A DNA stretch of 64,000 nucleotides from contig CAZVZG010000011.1 of assembly GCA_964630785.1 (NCBI GenBank), forward strand, positions 79,490 through 143,489, written 5' to 3'. This DNA is from JADLCX01 sp964630785. GTDB taxonomy: Bacteria; Planctomycetota; Phycisphaerae; Phycisphaerales; UBA1924. Position 1 is the stretch's first letter, and every line of letters starts with the position of its first letter. A model generated the notes under the pieces. The model made no database searches and was not told the DNA's origin. It saw only the letters and a program-made list of their open reading frames with translations. The position numbers and the translations under genes were made by a program. This document shows, in pieces, positions 1-7,635 of this stretch.

Positions 1-78
1 TCGCGGGGCCAGCGGCGATTCGGCGCGTCGCGGCCTCGCCGGTGGTTCAAGGCTTGATGATCGAGCAATGGCCGACAC
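1..78 (-). CDS. pstA: Probable start of PstA, phosphate ABC transporter permease (partial)
   Basis: An open frame on the minus strand runs off the left edge without a stop. It starts at a GTG (alternative GTG six bases upstream) preceded by GGGAG at a spacing of five bases, about 27 nt after the pstC stop. The first residues (VSAIARSSSLEPPARPRR) are a basic, Pro-rich cytoplasmic leader with no recognisable domain. The PstA identity is inferred only from the standard pstS-pstC-pstA-pstB order; the diagnostic permease sequence lies outside the window. Confidence 0.5.
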   Translation of the reverse strand, partial: MSAIARSSSLEPPARPRRAESPLAPR

Positions 79-105
79 GTTCACTCCCGAACTCGTCCAA
101 TCCAG

Positions 106-1218
106 TCAGTTCGCCGCCGTCCTCGGCCCCCCCCCAGCGCCGCCGACCACGAGCCGGCGGGCGACGATGTTGATCACCAGCGACATCACCAGCAGCACCA
201 GCGCGACCTCCAGCAGCGCGGCCCGGTGCAGGTCCGTGCTCGCCTCGGCAAACTCGTTGGCCAGGAGGCTTGACATGGTCTGGGCGGGTGCCAAAGGGCT
301 CGGCACGATCTGGTTGTTGTTGCCGATCACCATCGTGACGGCCATCGTCTCCCCCGCCGCTCGGGCCAACCCCAGCATCACCGCGCCGAACAGCCCTGAG
401 CGCCCATGCCTCAGCATCGCCACGCACGACTGCCACCACGTCGCCCCCAGCGCCAGCGTGCCCTCGATCTGCCCCTGTGGCACGCTCCGCAACACGTCGC
501 GGCTCACCGCCGTCACGATCGGCAGGATCATGATCGCCAACATCATGCCGCCGCAGAGCATGTCGCGCCCGGTCAGCGGCAGCGGGCGCACGATCTCCTC
601 CCCGCCCACGTGGATCGTCTGGTTGATCAGCCACCCCAGGCCCGGAACGTGCCCGGCCGCCAACGCGATCGCCGGTTCGATGCTCCCTTGCAGGAAGGGC
701 GCAAGCACGAAAAGCCCCCAGATCCCATACGCCACGCTCGGGATCGACGCAAGAAACTCCACCAGGAAAGAGACCGGCCCCGCCACGCGCAGCCCCGGGG
801 CGACGCGCACGATGAACAACGCGGCCCCGAGGCTCAGCGGCACGGCCAGAACCAACGCCAGCACGGAGCTCACCGCCGTCCCGTAGATCACCGCCAGCGC
901 CCCAAACGCCGGGGGCACCCTTTCCATCACGACCTCACCGTCTTCCAGCACGAGCTGGCCGTCCGGGCCGCGGGCCGGGCGCTCGATCTCGTTCGGTCGC
1001 CATTGCGTCGAAGTCAGGAACCCCAGACCGAAGGCCCGGATGCTCGGCAGCGAAGACCACACCAAGGCCCCTACCAGCACCGCGAGCATCAGCAGCACCG
1101 TCGCCGCCGACCCGCGTGTCAGCACACCCAGCACACCGTCACCGAACCTCCCGCGCGCCCGCCTGCGGGCGGGAAAGGCTGGGGCGGCGGCCACGGGTTG
1201 GTCGTCGTCCTGGGTCAT
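106..1218 (-). CDS. pstC: PstC, phosphate ABC transporter permease
   Basis: 370 aa inner-membrane permease, one of the two channel subunits of the high-affinity PstSCAB phosphate importer. After a basic cytoplasmic N-terminus there is a first membrane span near residues 35-55 and then a binding-protein-dependent permease domain. The coupling-helix region EGTLALGATWWQSC followed by LGLARAAGETMAV is typical of PstC. It is somewhat longer than many PstC proteins because of the N-terminal extension and a charged loop around residues 75-105 (ERPARGPDG). It follows pstS after only 18 nt, so the two are probably co-transcribed. The C-terminal end is Gly-rich and encoded over a run of nine C/G bases. 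Confidence 0.95.
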   Translation of the reverse strand: MTQDDDQPVAAAPAFPARRRARGRFGDGVLGVLTRGSAATVLLMLAVLVGALVWSSLPSIRAFGLGFLTSTQWRPNEIERPARGPDGQLVLEDGEVVMERVPPAFGALAVIYGTAVSSVLALVLAVPLSLGAALFIVRVAPGLRVAGPVSFLVEFLASIPSVAYGIWGLFVLAPFLQGSIEPAIALAAGHVPGLGWLINQTIHVGGEEIVRPLPLTGRDMLCGGMMLAIMILPIVTAVSRDVLRSVPQGQIEGTLALGATWWQSCVAMLRHGRSGLFGAVMLGLARAAGETMAVTMVIGNNNQIVPSPLAPAQTMSSLLANEFAEASTDLHRAALLEVALVLLVMSLVINIVARRLVVGGAGGGPRTAAN

Positions 1219-1236
1219 CGCGCAGGCTGGAAGGGT

Positions 1237-2373
1237 TCAGGGCTTGACCGGCTCCGCCAGCGGCCGGCCGTTGAAGGTGATCGTCGCCAGTGCCGCCGCC
1301 GCTCGCTCTCTCACCGCCGCGGGCAGCGGAGCATAACCCATCTCGGCCGCGAACGACTGGCCGCCCCGCTCCGAGACCGCCCATTTCAGGAACCCCGCCA
1401 CCGCTCCCGCCTCCTCGATCGTTTCCGCGCTGGACAGGTCCTTATAGACAATCAGGTACGTAAACGACGCGATGGGGTAGGCCGACTGCCCCGAGCTGTC
1501 CCAGACGTCCGCCGCCAGCACGGTCCCTTTCCCAAACGCCCCGATCGCCCCCGCACCCGCCGCCGAAACCGCCTCCGGCGAAGCCCTCACATAGGCCCCC
1601 GCCCGGTTCATCACACTCCCAAACAGGATCTTGTTCGCCGCCGCGAAGTTCGACTCGATGTACCCGATCGCCCCGGCGGTCTGCTGCACAACCGCGGCCA
1701 CTCCCGCGTTGCCCTTGCCGCCCTGCCCCAGGGGCCACTGCACCTGCTTGCCGGCCCCGATCGTGTGCTTGAACTCGGTGCTCTGGGTCCCGAGGTACTT
1801 GGTCCAGACAAACGTGGTCCCCGAGCCGTCGGTCCGCCACGCGGGCGTGACGGCCAGGTCGGGCAGCGTCACGCCGGGGTTGATCGCGGCGATCGCCCGG
1901 TCGTTCCACTTGGCGATCTTGCCCATGAAGATCCCCGCGAGCACCTCACCCGTGAACCGCAGCTCCTTTTCCACACCGGGCACGTTGTACGCGGGCACGA
2001 CCCCGCCGGCGCACGAGGGAACCTGCACAAGTTTGCCCTCGCCGCCGAGGGCCGCGATCTCCTTTTTCGAGAGCGGAGCGTCGGTCCCGGCAAAGCCGAC
2101 CGTCTTGTCCATCAACGCCCGAACGCCCCCACCCGAGCCGATCCCGTTGTAATCGACGATCACGCCCGAGTGTGCTCGCCCGTACTCCACCACCCACTTC
2201 TTATACAAGGGCTCGGGAAACGTCGCCCCAGCGCCCGTCACCCTCGCCTCCTCCGCAGCCAGTCCCGATGTCCCCCATCCCCCCACTTCACCCCTCGACA
2301 TACCGAATCCGCCCATCAGACCCAGCACCGCCACCGCCGCCCATCGAGTCACACCCAACACGCGCCCGCTCAT
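1237..2373 (-). CDS. pstS: PstS, periplasmic phosphate-binding protein
   Basis: 378 aa secreted phosphate receptor for the PstCAB channel. The ATG chosen is preceded by AAAAGGAG at six bases, which fixes the start; a longer frame reaching upstream is not needed. A Sec-type signal (hydrophobic stretch around residues 11-22) precedes the mature protein. Family motifs are intact: GAGATFPEPLYKKW, GIGSGGGV, FAGTDAPLSKKE, TDGSGTTFVWTKYL and AIGYIE, which carry the phosphate-contacting Ser/Thr/Asp residues. It is the first gene of the pst cassette. No clear Pho box was found in the roughly 75 nt upstream. Confidence 0.96.
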   Translation of the reverse strand: MSGRVLGVTRWAAVAVLGLMGGFGMSRGEVGGWGTSGLAAEEARVTGAGATFPEPLYKKWVVEYGRAHSGVIVDYNGIGSGGGVRALMDKTVGFAGTDAPLSKKEIAALGGEGKLVQVPSCAGGVVPAYNVPGVEKELRFTGEVLAGIFMGKIAKWNDRAIAAINPGVTLPDLAVTPAWRTDGSGTTFVWTKYLGTQSTEFKHTIGAGKQVQWPLGQGGKGNAGVAAVVQQTAGAIGYIESNFAAANKILFGSVMNRAGAYVRASPEAVSAAGAGAIGAFGKGTVLAADVWDSSGQSAYPIASFTYLIVYKDLSSAETIEEAGAVAGFLKWAVSERGGQSFAAEMGYAPLPAAVRERAAAALATITFNGRPLAEPVKP

Positions 2374-2448
2374 CACTCGCTCCTTTTCCAGTTTGCGATC
2401 ACACCCAACACCCCGCACGCCGATGGCTCTGGCCGCTTCGCACATTGG

Positions 2449-3153
2449 TTACGGCTTGGCCGCCAGCAGCGACTCGACCTGCTTCAGCAGCGCGGGGTCG
2501 TCGGGCTTGACCTTGGGCTCGAACCGGGCCACAACGTTCCCATCACGATCCACAAGAAACTTGGTGAAGTTCCACTTCGGGTCGCCGCCGACGGGCGAGG
2601 GCTGGGCGGCCAGTTGCTTGTAGAGCGGGTTCTGGTCCGGGCCGGTCACGCTGATCTTCTCGAACATCGGGAACGTCACGCCGAACTTCGACGTGCAGAA
2701 CTCAGCGATCTGCTCGTTCGTCCCCGGCTCCTGATGGCGGAAGTTGTCCGCCGGAAAGCCGAGGATCACCAGCCCGGCGTCCTTCTTGCTCTTGTAGAGC
2801 TTCTCCAGCCCCTCGTACTGCGGGGTGTAGCCGCACTTGCTCGCGACGTTCACGATCAGCAAGACCTTGCCCTTGTACTTGTCGAGCGACTCCTCCGCGC
2901 CGTCGATCCGCTTTATCTTGTGGTCGAGCACGTACGGCGACGCGGGCGCGGCGGGCTTCTCAACGGCCGTGCCCGCGGGCAACGGCGGCGATTTCGCGGG
3001 CGGCGAAGCCGGCGCGCGTTCGTGCGAGGACGCGGCGGTTTGCAGCGCGACCGCCACGCCGATCACCACGGCCAGAATCCCGCCGGAGGCGCACAGGAGC
3101 TTTGACTTCCCCTTTGCGTCCCCTTTCCCGCACGAGCAACATCCGCAGCCCAT
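2449..3153 (-). CDS. Membrane-anchored glutathione peroxidase / thioredoxin-type peroxidase
   Basis: 234 aa. The start ATG has GGAGG at seven bases. The N-terminus is very Cys-rich (MGCGCCSCGKG), then one hydrophobic anchor (about residues 20-40), a Pro/Ala linker, and a GPx domain from about residue 75. The peroxidatic residue is Cys in NVASKCGYT, and the Trp/Asn pair is present in WNFTKF. The Cys in IAEFCTSKFG sits where the resolving Cys of thioredoxin-dependent GPx enzymes lies. The usual FPCNQFGxQEP block reads FPADNFRHQEP, so the usual active-site Gln is Asn here. Likely reduces peroxides at the outer face of the cytoplasmic membrane using thioredoxin-like donors. It lies just upstream of pstS on the same strand. 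Confidence 0.9.
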   Translation of the reverse strand: MGCGCCSCGKGDAKGKSKLLCASGGILAVVIGVAVALQTAASSHERAPASPPAKSPPLPAGTAVEKPAAPASPYVLDHKIKRIDGAEESLDKYKGKVLLIVNVASKCGYTPQYEGLEKLYKSKKDAGLVILGFPADNFRHQEPGTNEQIAEFCTSKFGVTFPMFEKISVTGPDQNPLYKQLAAQPSPVGGDPKWNFTKFLVDRDGNVVARFEPKVKPDDPALLKQVESLLAAKP

Positions 3154-3198
3154 GTTCGGCCCTCCAGTGTGACCCGCAGATCGTAGGTACAGTCCCAC

Positions 3199-4053
3199 AT
3201 GATCCAACTGACCCGCTCCGTGCGGTTCTGCATCAACCCCCCTGTTTCTCCCTCCCCCGCCACGCACCGCACCGGCCCGGCGGTCCCCGCCGCCGAGCCC
3301 GCGGACAACACGTTCGCCGCCTTCCCCTCCATGCGCGGGCTCGGCCGCTACTACGAGCTCGCCGTCACCTGCCGCGGCGAGATCGACCCGGCCACGGGGT
3401 ACTTCCTCAACATCAAGGCGATCGACGCGGCCGTGCGGACCGCCGCCCTGCCCATCGTCGAAACGGCCTGCCGCGATCAACCTGCGATCGAGCCTGCCGC
3501 GCTGCTGCCGGACCTGCTGCGGGCAATCGACCGGCGGCTCGGCGGGTGCGTGTCGCGCCTGCGCTGGCAACTCACCCCGTACTATTCGCTGGAGATGGCC
3601 CCACACCCGCCCGACAAGCCCGGCGTCGTGCTCATGCGCCAGCAGTTCGAGTTCGCCGCATCGCACAGGCTCCACAGCCCGTCGATGAGCGACGAGCAGA
3701 ACCGGGCCACCTATGGCAAGTGCAACAACCCCACCGGCCACGGGCACAACTACCGGATTGAACCGTGCGTGGCGATCGACGCCGCCCGCGCCGCGGGCGC
3801 GCCGCCATTCACGCTCGCCGACCTTGAGCGGATCACCGCTCGCACGATCATCGACCGATACGACCACAAGCACCTCAACGCCGACACGCCCGAGTTTGGG
3901 CCCGGGGCGGAGGGAGGCGTGAACCCGTCGGTCGAGAACATCGCCCGCGTGTGCTTTGAGCGCCTGGATCCGGAAATCCGCGGCGAGGGTGTGACCCTGC
4001 GGAGCGTCACCGTCTGGGAAACCGACAAGACCAGTTGCACCTATCCCGGCTGA
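3199..4053 (+). CDS. Tandem-domain 6-pyruvoyl-tetrahydropterin synthase family protein
   Basis: 284 aa. The C-terminal half (about residues 148-284) is a full PTPS domain: FEFAASHRLHSP gives the first Zn ligand, GKCNNPTGHGHNY the catalytic Cys and two further His, DHKHLN the catalytic His/Asp region, and VWETDKTSCTYPG the pterin-anchoring Glu. The C-x5-HGH spacing matches the animal-type PTPS/PTPS-II pattern rather than the C-x3-HGH of QueD. The N-terminal half (about residues 45-140) has the PTPS strand signature CRGEIDPATGYFLNIKAID but no Zn-binding His, so it looks like a degenerate second copy. Could act in pterin or queuosine-type chemistry. Divergent from the peroxidase gene; its last 13 nt overlap the convergent gene on the other strand. 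Confidence 0.88.
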   Translation: MIQLTRSVRFCINPPVSPSPATHRTGPAVPAAEPADNTFAAFPSMRGLGRYYELAVTCRGEIDPATGYFLNIKAIDAAVRTAALPIVETACRDQPAIEPAALLPDLLRAIDRRLGGCVSRLRWQLTPYYSLEMAPHPPDKPGVVLMRQQFEFAASHRLHSPSMSDEQNRATYGKCNNPTGHGHNYRIEPCVAIDAARAAGAPPFTLADLERITARTIIDRYDHKHLNADTPEFGPGAEGGVNPSVENIARVCFERLDPEIRGEGVTLRSVTVWETDKTSCTYPG

Positions 4054-5351
4054 GCGGTCGATTTCGACGCGGGGAGCGCGCCAAAGCCGATCGAGCCCCA
4101 TACCGCCGCCGGGCTGTCGCTCTCGACGCCCCATTTCAGACGCGGCCCGCCTCCCCTCCCCCCCCAGCGCGAAGACGCACCGGCTTCACCCACGCCCGCC
4201 GTGACCTCGCCGAGCAGCCCAGCCGCCGACTCCGCGGAAGCGTCGGGCCGCAATGGGATGCGCCAGACCAACCGCCCCCGATCCTCGCCGCCGACCGGGC
4301 ACGTCCACGCGACCCACGGCCCCAGCCCGCCCAGCAGCCGTCCGAGCGCCCCGCCGTGCGACGCCTTCCATTTCGTGAGCGAATCCTCGACGCCCGGCCG
4401 CTCGGGGTCCGGGACGGTCGCGGCGTACACACCGATCACCCGCTCCGCCATCGGCCGCCACGCCGCCCGCCCCGCGACGACAAAGGCCCCATCGCCTCCG
4501 CCACTCCCCAACTGGGCAACCGGCCAGTACGGCAGCGTGAGCGTTGCGTGGTGCACCGTCCCCGGCGGCTGCGAGCGGGCCGACCACGAAGCTTCGACCA
4601 CCGCTAGCGGCGGTCCGGCGTATTCCGCCCCGAAAGCGCCGCCGATCCGAGGCAGCGACGGGTCTCGCGGAGGGACCGACACCGCGGGGATCAGCCGCAC
4701 ATGAAATCCGATCACGCGCGCGTTCGCCACGCCCACCGACGCGAGCAGGCGCTGCCCCCGAGCCCCGATCGAAGCGAACTCGCCCGGGCATTGATGCCGG
4801 ATCGCGTCGGCGTTGAGGGCCAACTCCGCGACGATCGGCCCAGCCGGAGAAGATGACGTTGCGCCCGCGACAGCCCGACGGTGCGCCGGCCACTCGGCAA
4901 AGCCCTCTGGCCCGAGCACGCCCGCCGCGGCACTCAACCGGTGATCGCCCACCGGCAGCACGATGCCGATATCTCGCGAGGAACCGTCGTCGCTCCACAC
5001 GCGGGCGTTGACTCCCGCGTTCTCACCGGGGGTCGTGGGCACGAGCCAGACCGCGACCACGCTCCCATTCGCGGCCGCATTCGCCGCCTCGTCGATGACT
5101 CGCTCGTCGTCGGCGCTCACAGGGCCAAAGGCTCCGATCCCCACGAGCGCCGCGCCCCGCAACGGTTCAACCGCCGCCGCACGGGCGGAGCCCCCGCCGC
5201 CGCCGGAGAGCGGCCGCAGATCGAGCCACGCAAACGCGAGCCATTCGCCGCGAATGCCGGGATCGATCGGCTCGGGCTCCGCACCCCCCGCCGACCGACC
5301 GACAGCCAGAAGCACCAGAAGCACGATGAAGGTTCGGAGCATCCGGGCCAT
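4041..5351 (-). CDS. Secreted protein of unknown function
   Basis: About 436 aa from the ATG at MARMLRTF; an earlier ATG (MGPGRKEM, seven codons upstream) is possible. A clear signal peptide (LRTFIVLLVLLAVGRSAGGA) is followed by a Gly/Ala-rich periplasmic protein with several poly-Gly stretches (SGGGGGSA, GSGGGDG, GGRGGG). I recognise no family. Segments such as SDDGSSRDIGIVLPVGDHRL and VHHATLTLPYWPVAQL suggest beta-rich folds. Its 3' end overlaps the pterin synthase gene by 13 nt tail to tail, and it is divergent from the glycosyltransferase gene, with a TACTAT-like -10 for the latter at 5395-5400. Confidence 0.75.
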   Translation of the reverse strand: MARMLRTFIVLLVLLAVGRSAGGAEPEPIDPGIRGEWLAFAWLDLRPLSGGGGGSARAAAVEPLRGAALVGIGAFGPVSADDERVIDEAANAAANGSVVAVWLVPTTPGENAGVNARVWSDDGSSRDIGIVLPVGDHRLSAAAGVLGPEGFAEWPAHRRAVAGATSSSPAGPIVAELALNADAIRHQCPGEFASIGARGQRLLASVGVANARVIGFHVRLIPAVSVPPRDPSLPRIGGAFGAEYAGPPLAVVEASWSARSQPPGTVHHATLTLPYWPVAQLGSGGGDGAFVVAGRAAWRPMAERVIGVYAATVPDPERPGVEDSLTKWKASHGGALGRLLGGLGPWVAWTCPVGGEDRGRLVWRIPLRPDASAESAAGLLGEVTAGVGEAGASSRWGGRGGGPRLKWGVESDSPAAVWGSIGFGALPASKSTAQPG

Positions 5352-5416
5352 CTCCTTGCGGCCGGGGCCCATCGGAGCCCCCGTGACATCCGTGTACTAT
5401 TGGCCCTTTCATCGGC

Positions 5417-6514
5417 ATGAGCGTGCTTCCCAACCTCTTTCCCTCCTCCACCCCCTCCGGCCCGCGCCGCGTTCTGCTCATTCGGCCCAGCGCGCTCGGC
5501 GACGTTTGCCGCACGACGCCGGTGTTGGTGAGCCTCAGGCGGGCATACCCGAACGCGGCGATCGACTGGCTGGTGCAGGACTCTTTCGCTCCCGCAATCG
5601 CTCATCACCCGGACCTCGCCGAGGTCGTGCCCTTCCCCCGTCGCGCGATGGCCAAGTGGACCAGCCCCGCGACGTGGCCCGCCGTCCGTGCGTTCCTGCA
5701 CACGCTCCGCGAGCGAGGCTACGACCTCGTGGTAGATGCCCAGGGCCTGGCCCGATCCGGACTCTTCGCCGCCGCCACGCGGGCGCCGCGCCGCGTCGGG
5801 CTCTTCAACGCCGCCGAACTCGGCTGGCTCGGCCTCACCGAAGGCGTGAACGCCCCCCGCAACCTGCACACGGTCGATCGGATGATGCTCGTGGCTCGCG
5901 CGGCCGGCGGACTCGACGGCGCCGCCCAGCCGGACATGCGCCTGTATTCCAGCGGACCCGACCGCTCGTTCGTCCAGCGCAAACTCGGCCTGGGTTCGGA
6001 CGGCCGCGGCGACTACGTGCTGCTCGCCCCCACCACACGCTGGCCGGCCAAACAGTGGCCGGCTGACCGATTCGCAACGCTGGCCCGCCGGCTGCTGGAT
6101 CCGACCTCCGCGGGAGGGGCGGGCGTGGATCGCGTGGTGTTTGTGGGGGCCTCGCACGAGCGCACGCAGTGCGAACCTCTGGCCGCGTTGGCGAGGATGG
6201 AGCCGCGCGTGGTCGACCTGGTTGGGAGGACCGAGATCGGCCAACTCATGGCGACGATTGAACCGGCGAGGTTGGTGATCGCCAGCGATTCGGCCGCGCT
6301 GCACATGGCGGTCGGTTTCGACCGGCCGCTCATCGGCCTCTTCGGACCGACACACATCTCGCTTGTCGGTCCGTACGGGCGGACGCACGACGTCATCCAG
6401 CACATCACACCAACCGATCGCCTTGACCACAAGGATCAGGCGACCGGCGGCCGGCTCATGGAGCGGATCACCGTTGACGAGGTTCTGGCCGCGGCCCGCG
6501 GGCGCTTGGCGTAA
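5417..6514 (+). CDS. Glycosyltransferase family 9 (ADP-heptose LPS heptosyltransferase-like)
   Basis: 365 aa GT-B enzyme. The N-terminal Rossmann half carries RVLLIRPSALGDVCRTTPVL, the hallmark of the RfaF/WaaF family. The C-terminal half has APTTRWPAKQWPADRFA and the donor-binding block ARLVIASDSAALHMAVGFDRP followed by GLFGPT. Predicted to transfer a heptose or similar sugar onto lipid A core at the cytoplasmic face of the inner membrane. It stands alone, convergent with the transaldolase (18 nt gap), without other core-sugar genes nearby, so the exact sugar cannot be read from context. Confidence 0.92.
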   Translation: MSVLPNLFPSSTPSGPRRVLLIRPSALGDVCRTTPVLVSLRRAYPNAAIDWLVQDSFAPAIAHHPDLAEVVPFPRRAMAKWTSPATWPAVRAFLHTLRERGYDLVVDAQGLARSGLFAAATRAPRRVGLFNAAELGWLGLTEGVNAPRNLHTVDRMMLVARAAGGLDGAAQPDMRLYSSGPDRSFVQRKLGLGSDGRGDYVLLAPTTRWPAKQWPADRFATLARRLLDPTSAGGAGVDRVVFVGASHERTQCEPLAALARMEPRVVDLVGRTEIGQLMATIEPARLVIASDSAALHMAVGFDRPLIGLFGPTHISLVGPYGRTHDVIQHITPTDRLDHKDQATGGRLMERITVDEVLAAARGRLA

Positions 6515-6532
6515 CGCGGACAGAAACAGACC

Positions 6533-7180
6533 TCAACCGCCGAAGGCCTTCTTGTAGTCCTCGACGAACTTCTTGAGCCCAACGTCCGTCAGCGGGTGGC
6601 TCATCATCGTCTTGATCACGTTGAAGGGCACCGTGGCGATGTCGGCGCCGGCCAGGGCGCACTCGACCATGTGCTTGGGGTGGCGGATGCTCGCCGCCAG
6701 CACCTTGGTCGTGAAGCCGTAGTTGTCATAGATCTGGCGGATCTTGTGGATCAGCTCCATGCCGTCCTCGCCGATGTCGTCGATGCGCCCGATGAACGGG
6801 CTGATCAGGAACGCGCCGGCCTTGGCGACCATCATCGCCTGCAAGGGCTGGAAGCAGAGGGTCATGTTGGTCCGCGTCCCCTCGTCGCTGAGCGTCTTGC
6901 ACGCCTTGAGACCGTCCATCGTGCAAGGCAGCTTGACCACGATGTTGGAAGCGATCTTGGCCCGCTCGCGACCTTCCTTGAGCATCCCCTGGTACTCGGT
7001 CGAGATGACCTCCGCCGAGACCGGGCCCTTCACCACCTCGCAGATCTGGCCCAGGCGCTTGCCATAGTCGATCTTCTCCTTGGCAATGAGAGAAGGATTG
7101 GTCGTCACGCCGTCGAGCACGCCCAGCGAGGCGGCTTCCTTGATCTCGTCGAGGTTCGCGGTATCGATGTACAGTTGCAT
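6533..7180 (-). CDS. fsa: Small transaldolase / fructose-6-phosphate aldolase (TalC/MipB family)
   Basis: 215 aa, the usual size of the family. Start ATG is preceded by CGGAG at six bases. Motifs: MQLYIDTANLDEI at the N-terminus, VTTNPSLIAKE, and the Schiff-base Lys in NIVVKLPCT, with ISPFIGRIDD and VLAASIRHP downstream. Members either carry out transaldolase chemistry in the pentose phosphate pathway or cleave fructose 6-phosphate; the sequence does not decide. The gene begins next to the decayed four-helix-bundle gene, which may have contributed its upstream region. Confidence 0.93.
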   Translation of the reverse strand: MQLYIDTANLDEIKEAASLGVLDGVTTNPSLIAKEKIDYGKRLGQICEVVKGPVSAEVISTEYQGMLKEGRERAKIASNIVVKLPCTMDGLKACKTLSDEGTRTNMTLCFQPLQAMMVAKAGAFLISPFIGRIDDIGEDGMELIHKIRQIYDNYGFTTKVLAASIRHPKHMVECALAGADIATVPFNVIKTMMSHPLTDVGLKKFVEDYKKAFGG

Positions 7181-7216
7181 GGGGGGCTCCGAAAAATGGG
7201 CAAACACGGCAAAGTT

Positions 7217-7598
7217 GGACAAACGACAATCGCGTTGCAGACCCGCGTCAGTTCTCCGCACTCCACCAGCAAAGGGGCCAGTCGATTCGATCGTATCCAG
7301 CCTCCCTCGCTCACAAGCTCTAGCCTTTACCGCGCCTCTGCGAGCGCTTTGCGCACGACAGACAGGCACTTGGTACCTCCGTCCGGCACATCGCCTCGTC
7401 CGCTTCGCGCACGTTCGCTCCCACCGACGCCCCGGCACCTACGAGTTGATCGACGATGCGGCCCGTGATGACGCTCCGTTTGCGCACCGCGACGACCGCA
7501 TCGGCGACGTCCACGACGCGATGAGCAAACCGCCTGGTCCGATCCAGAAACTCTTGTTGAAGGCGACGCACCGGGGTCTTCCTTTGCCCGATTGTCAC
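7217..7598 (-). pseudogene. Decayed four-helix-bundle (S23/IVP family) gene
   Basis: The family core is readable in pieces. One frame from an ATG at 7598 encodes FAHRVVDVADAV, SVITGRIVDQLVGAG and SVGANVREADEAM. Near 7369-7378 the frame breaks, apparently by loss of one base; the next frame continues with KCLSVVRKALAEAR, hits a TAA at 7327-7329, and continues in the same frame with SNRLAPLLVECGELTRVCNA, matching the family's C-terminal helix. So one frameshift plus one nonsense codon interrupt a gene otherwise in family order. These proteins are encoded in 23S rRNA intervening sequences or free-standing in many genomes; function is unclear. Assembly errors are an alternative explanation. Confidence 0.75.
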
Positions 7599-7635
7599 CC
7601 CTTCGCCCCACTTGCTCCATTTGGGAGCGAAAGCT

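Noticed and set aside
406..3105. Very long open frame on the plus strand opposite pstC, pstS and the peroxidase gene
   Set aside because: Its translation is Arg/His/Pro-rich with no family signature, while the opposite strand encodes three recognisable proteins. Shadow of high-GC codon bias.
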